From assembly GCA_964244065.1 (NCBI GenBank), contig CAXTHH010000003.1, positions 124,001-188,000 of the forward strand: a stretch of DNA of 64,000 nt, read 5' to 3'. This document shows positions 61,913 to 64,000 of the stretch, one piece after another. Every line of letters begins with the position of its first letter. Within the stretch, counting starts at the first letter, position 1. The translations under genes and the position numbers were made by a program. The DNA comes from JASLDZ01 sp964244065 (GTDB lineage Bacteria; Pseudomonadota; Alphaproteobacteria; Caulobacterales; Caulobacteraceae). A model generated the notes under the pieces. It made no database searches. It was given only the letters and a program-made list of their open reading frames with translations, and had not been told where the DNA came from.

Positions 61913-62055
61913 TCTCTCGTTCCCCTTGTGGGGAGGGGGGACCGCACGAAGCGTGGTGGGTGGGGGTCCGCACACGCAACGACCGCCTTTGCGCCCGGCC
62001 CCCCCACCCACCAGCCTTCGGCTGGTCCCCCCTCCCCACAAGGGGGAGGGAGAGC
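61913..62055. repeat. repeat family B, copy 5
   Basis: Left end CTCTCGTTCCCCTTGTGGGG with GGTGGGTGGGGG; right end CACCAGCCTTCGGCTGGTCC with CCTCCCCACAAGGGGGAGGG. It lies between the amidase and peptidase genes. Its purine-rich end stops about 15 bases before the peptidase ATG. Confidence 0.9.
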
Positions 62056-62068
62056 TACACCGTAAGCC

Positions 62069-64000
62069 ATGCTCCGCCACGCCCTCGCCGCCGGCCTCCT
62101 CATGACCGCGCTAGCCGCCGCCCCGGCCCTCGCCGAGAAGCTCACGCCCGAGCGGGCGTTCGCCGACCCGGACCTGAACGGCCCGACGGCGCGCGGCGTG
62201 CAGATCAGCCCCGACGGCAAGCTGGTCACCTTCCTGCGCGCCAAGCCGGAGGACCAGACGGTGCAGGACCTGTGGGCCGTGGCGGTGGCGGGCGGCGAGC
62301 CCCGGCGGCTGATCGACGCGTCCTCGCTGGAGCCCAAGGGCCAGGAGCTCTCCGAAGCGGAAAAGGCGCGGCGCGAGCGCCAGCGCATCTCCTCGCGCGG
62401 CGTGGTCGAGTACCGGTGGGACGAGGCGGGCCGCCGCATCCTCGTGCCCGCGGGCGGCGACCTGTTCCTGGCCGACGCGGCCACCGGCGCCGTCACCCAG
62501 CTGACCCGCACGCCGGGCGGCGAGACCGACGGACGCTTCAGCCCCAAGGGCCGCTGGGTCAGCTACGTCCGCGACCAGAACCTCTACGTGAACGAGCCGG
62601 GCGGCGGAGGCGAGCGGGCGCTGACGACCGACGGCAAGGGCCTGATCTCCTTCGGCCTGGCCGAGTTCGTGGCGCAGGAGGAGATGGCGCGCTTCACCGG
62701 CTACTGGTGGAGCCCCGACGACGCCCGCATCGCCTACACCCGCGTGGACGAGACGGGCGTGGACCTGATCCCCCGCCTGGACATCACCGCCGAGGGCTCC
62801 ACCACCGTGGCGCAGCGCTATCCGCGCGCCGGGCGGCCCAACGCCGTGGTGGAGCTGTACGTCGCCGCGCTCGCGGGCGGCGCGCCGGTGAAGGTGGACC
62901 TGGGGGCGGACAAGGACGTCTACCTCGCCCGGGTGAACTGGTCCGACGACGGCCGCACCCTCTACGTCCAGCGCCAGACGCGCGACCAGAAGACGCTGGA
63001 CGTGCTGATGGTCGATCCCGCGACGGGCGCGTCGCGCGTGATCCTGACCGAACACCAGGAGCCCTGGGTCGACCTGAACGACAACATGACGCCCCTGAAG
63101 GACGGGACCTTCCTGTGGGGCAGCCAGCGCACCGGCTTCAACCACATCTACCTGTACTCGCGCGACGGGAAGCTGGTCCGCCAGGTCACCAGCGGGAACT
63201 GGCCGGTGCAGGGCGCGGCCGCGGGCGCGGGCCTGCAGGCGCCGGGCGTGGCCTACGTCGATCAGTCGAGGAAGCTGCTGTACTTCATCTCGAACAAGGA
63301 CACGCCGCTCGAGAAGCAGCTTTACGTGCAGAGCTACGCCAAGCCGGACGCTCCGCGGCGAATCACGGCCGCGGGCGGCAGCTGGTCGGTGGCGGTGGCC
63401 AAGGACGGCCGCAGCTTCATCGGCGGCTACTCCGACCCGAAGACCCCTCCGCAGACGGCCCTGTACGGCATCACGGGCGAGCGTCTGCGCTGGATCGAGG
63501 AGAACAGGCTCGCGCCGGGGCACCCGTACTTCCCGTACCTCGACAACCACGTCACGCCGGAGTTCGGCACGCTCAAGGCGGCGGACGGCAGCGAGCTCTA
63601 CTACACGCTGTCGAAGCCCAAGGACTTCGATCCACGTAGGACGTACCCGGCCATCGTGCGCGTCTACGGCGGCCCGCACGCCGAGGACGTCCGCCGCACT
63701 TGGCGCGACAAGGCCGAGCAGCTCTACCTGGGCGAGGGCTTCGTGCTGTTCCAGATCGCCAACCGGGGCGGCGGCGGGCGGGGGCTCAGGTTCGCCGGCG
63801 CGCTGGCGGGCAAGCTCGGCTCGGTGGAGGTCGAGGACCAGCTCGCCGGGCTGAAGTGGTTGAAGTCGCAGCCGTACATCGACCCGGCGCGCGTGGGCGT
63901 GCAGGGCTGGAGCTACGGCGGCTTCATGACGCTGCGCCTGCTCACCGAATCCGGCGCGGGCTTCCGCGCGGGCGCGGCGGGCGCCCCGCCTGCCGACTGG
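62069..64000 (+). CDS. dipeptidyl-peptidase IV-like S9 family serine peptidase, 3' end beyond window
   Basis: The first 644 residues of an exported S9 peptidase that removes N-terminal dipeptides, usually Xaa-Pro. A signal peptide (LAAGLLMTALAAAPALAE) precedes the beta-propeller. The N-terminus-anchoring glutamates of DPP IV are in AEFVAQEEMARFTGYWWSPD. The alpha/beta-hydrolase part starts near RTYPAIVRVYGGPHAE and reaches the nucleophile in GWSYGGFMTLR (serine at about residue 615). The catalytic aspartate and histidine lie beyond the window end. The start ATG follows a family B repeat. Confidence 0.93.
   Translation, partial: MLRHALAAGLLMTALAAAPALAEKLTPERAFADPDLNGPTARGVQISPDGKLVTFLRAKPEDQTVQDLWAVAVAGGEPRRLIDASSLEPKGQELSEAEKARRERQRISSRGVVEYRWDEAGRRILVPAGGDLFLADAATGAVTQLTRTPGGETDGRFSPKGRWVSYVRDQNLYVNEPGGGGERALTTDGKGLISFGLAEFVAQEEMARFTGYWWSPDDARIAYTRVDETGVDLIPRLDITAEGSTTVAQRYPRAGRPNAVVELYVAALAGGAPVKVDLGADKDVYLARVNWSDDGRTLYVQRQTRDQKTLDVLMVDPATGASRVILTEHQEPWVDLNDNMTPLKDGTFLWGSQRTGFNHIYLYSRDGKLVRQVTSGNWPVQGAAAGAGLQAPGVAYVDQSRKLLYFISNKDTPLEKQLYVQSYAKPDAPRRITAAGGSWSVAVAKDGRSFIGGYSDPKTPPQTALYGITGERLRWIEENRLAPGHPYFPYLDNHVTPEFGTLKAADGSELYYTLSKPKDFDPRRTYPAIVRVYGGPHAEDVRRTWRDKAEQLYLGEGFVLFQIANRGGGGRGLRFAGALAGKLGSVEVEDQLAGLKWLKSQPYIDPARVGVQGWSYGGFMTLRLLTESGAGFRAGAAGAPPADW

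Overview
The window is very GC-rich, densely packed alphaproteobacterial chromosome. Genes are separated by short gaps or joined by 4-nt ATGA/GTGA overlaps, and no gene-free stretch exceeds about 270 bases. The gene content (hisS-hisZ-hisG, xseA next to a DUF2093 gene, UbiA next to an ETF-beta-type methyltransferase, MsbA/WaaA/LpxK lipid A genes, a CC_3452-like secreted protein, TonB receptor, DPP IV-like peptidase) and the many intergenic palindromic repeats fit Caulobacterales (Caulobacter/Phenylobacterium/Brevundimonas type). The genus is inferred, not shown. A perfect 16-bp parS palindrome at 18659-18674 suggests an origin-proximal position.

Layout. 1-1827: a GntR/FCD regulator, an acyl carrier protein and a ketoacyl synthase cut by the window edge. 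2063-6191: a TonB receptor with an overlapping MFS gene, then a small membrane protein. 6193-11657: a glycan island with an FAD enzyme of the UDP-galactopyranose-mutase type, GtrA, and two large polytopic glycosyltransferase-like proteins. 11763-15342: hisS-hisZ-hisG. 15611-22604: a hypothetical protein, a deacetylase, ubiA, a methyltransferase, parS, a VOC protein, an SDR gene carrying an inserted palindromic element, pmbA, and an IMPase-DUF4170 fusion. 22664-25358: a small secreted protein, LysR, the BrnT/BrnA toxin-antitoxin pair and a phosphatase. 25422-30328: a lipid A/LPS operon (ABC exporter, DUF374 acyltransferase, waaA, lpxK). 30347-36184: two paralogous secreted proteins around an amidohydrolase and a phosphotransferase, then purD. 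36304-41837: MerR, an MHS transporter between two direct repeats, xseA, DUF2093, an M23 peptidase and a response regulator. 42005-45867: an LpxL-type acyltransferase, phosphomannomutase/phosphoglucomutase and an amidase.

45983-60248 is the most striking region. A leftward operon of two SDR epimerases, an alcohol dehydrogenase, a Gfo/Idh/MocA oxidoreductase and four glycosyltransferases, headed by a possible 42-residue protein, diverges from a rightward operon. The rightward operon holds myo-inositol-phosphate synthase, a histidine phosphatase, a glycoside hydrolase whose barrel halves appear swapped, a dual-specificity phosphatase and a phosphoribosyltransferase-kinase fusion. I infer an inositol-linked sugar or glycan pathway. 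60298-64000 holds a secreted amidase and a DPP IV-like peptidase cut by the window end.

At least five families of palindromic repeats (called A, B, C, E and F here) occupy the intergenic gaps. One copy sits inside a coding region, others extend the 3' ends of genes, and the purine-rich ends of family B lie at the ribosome-binding position of several downstream genes.
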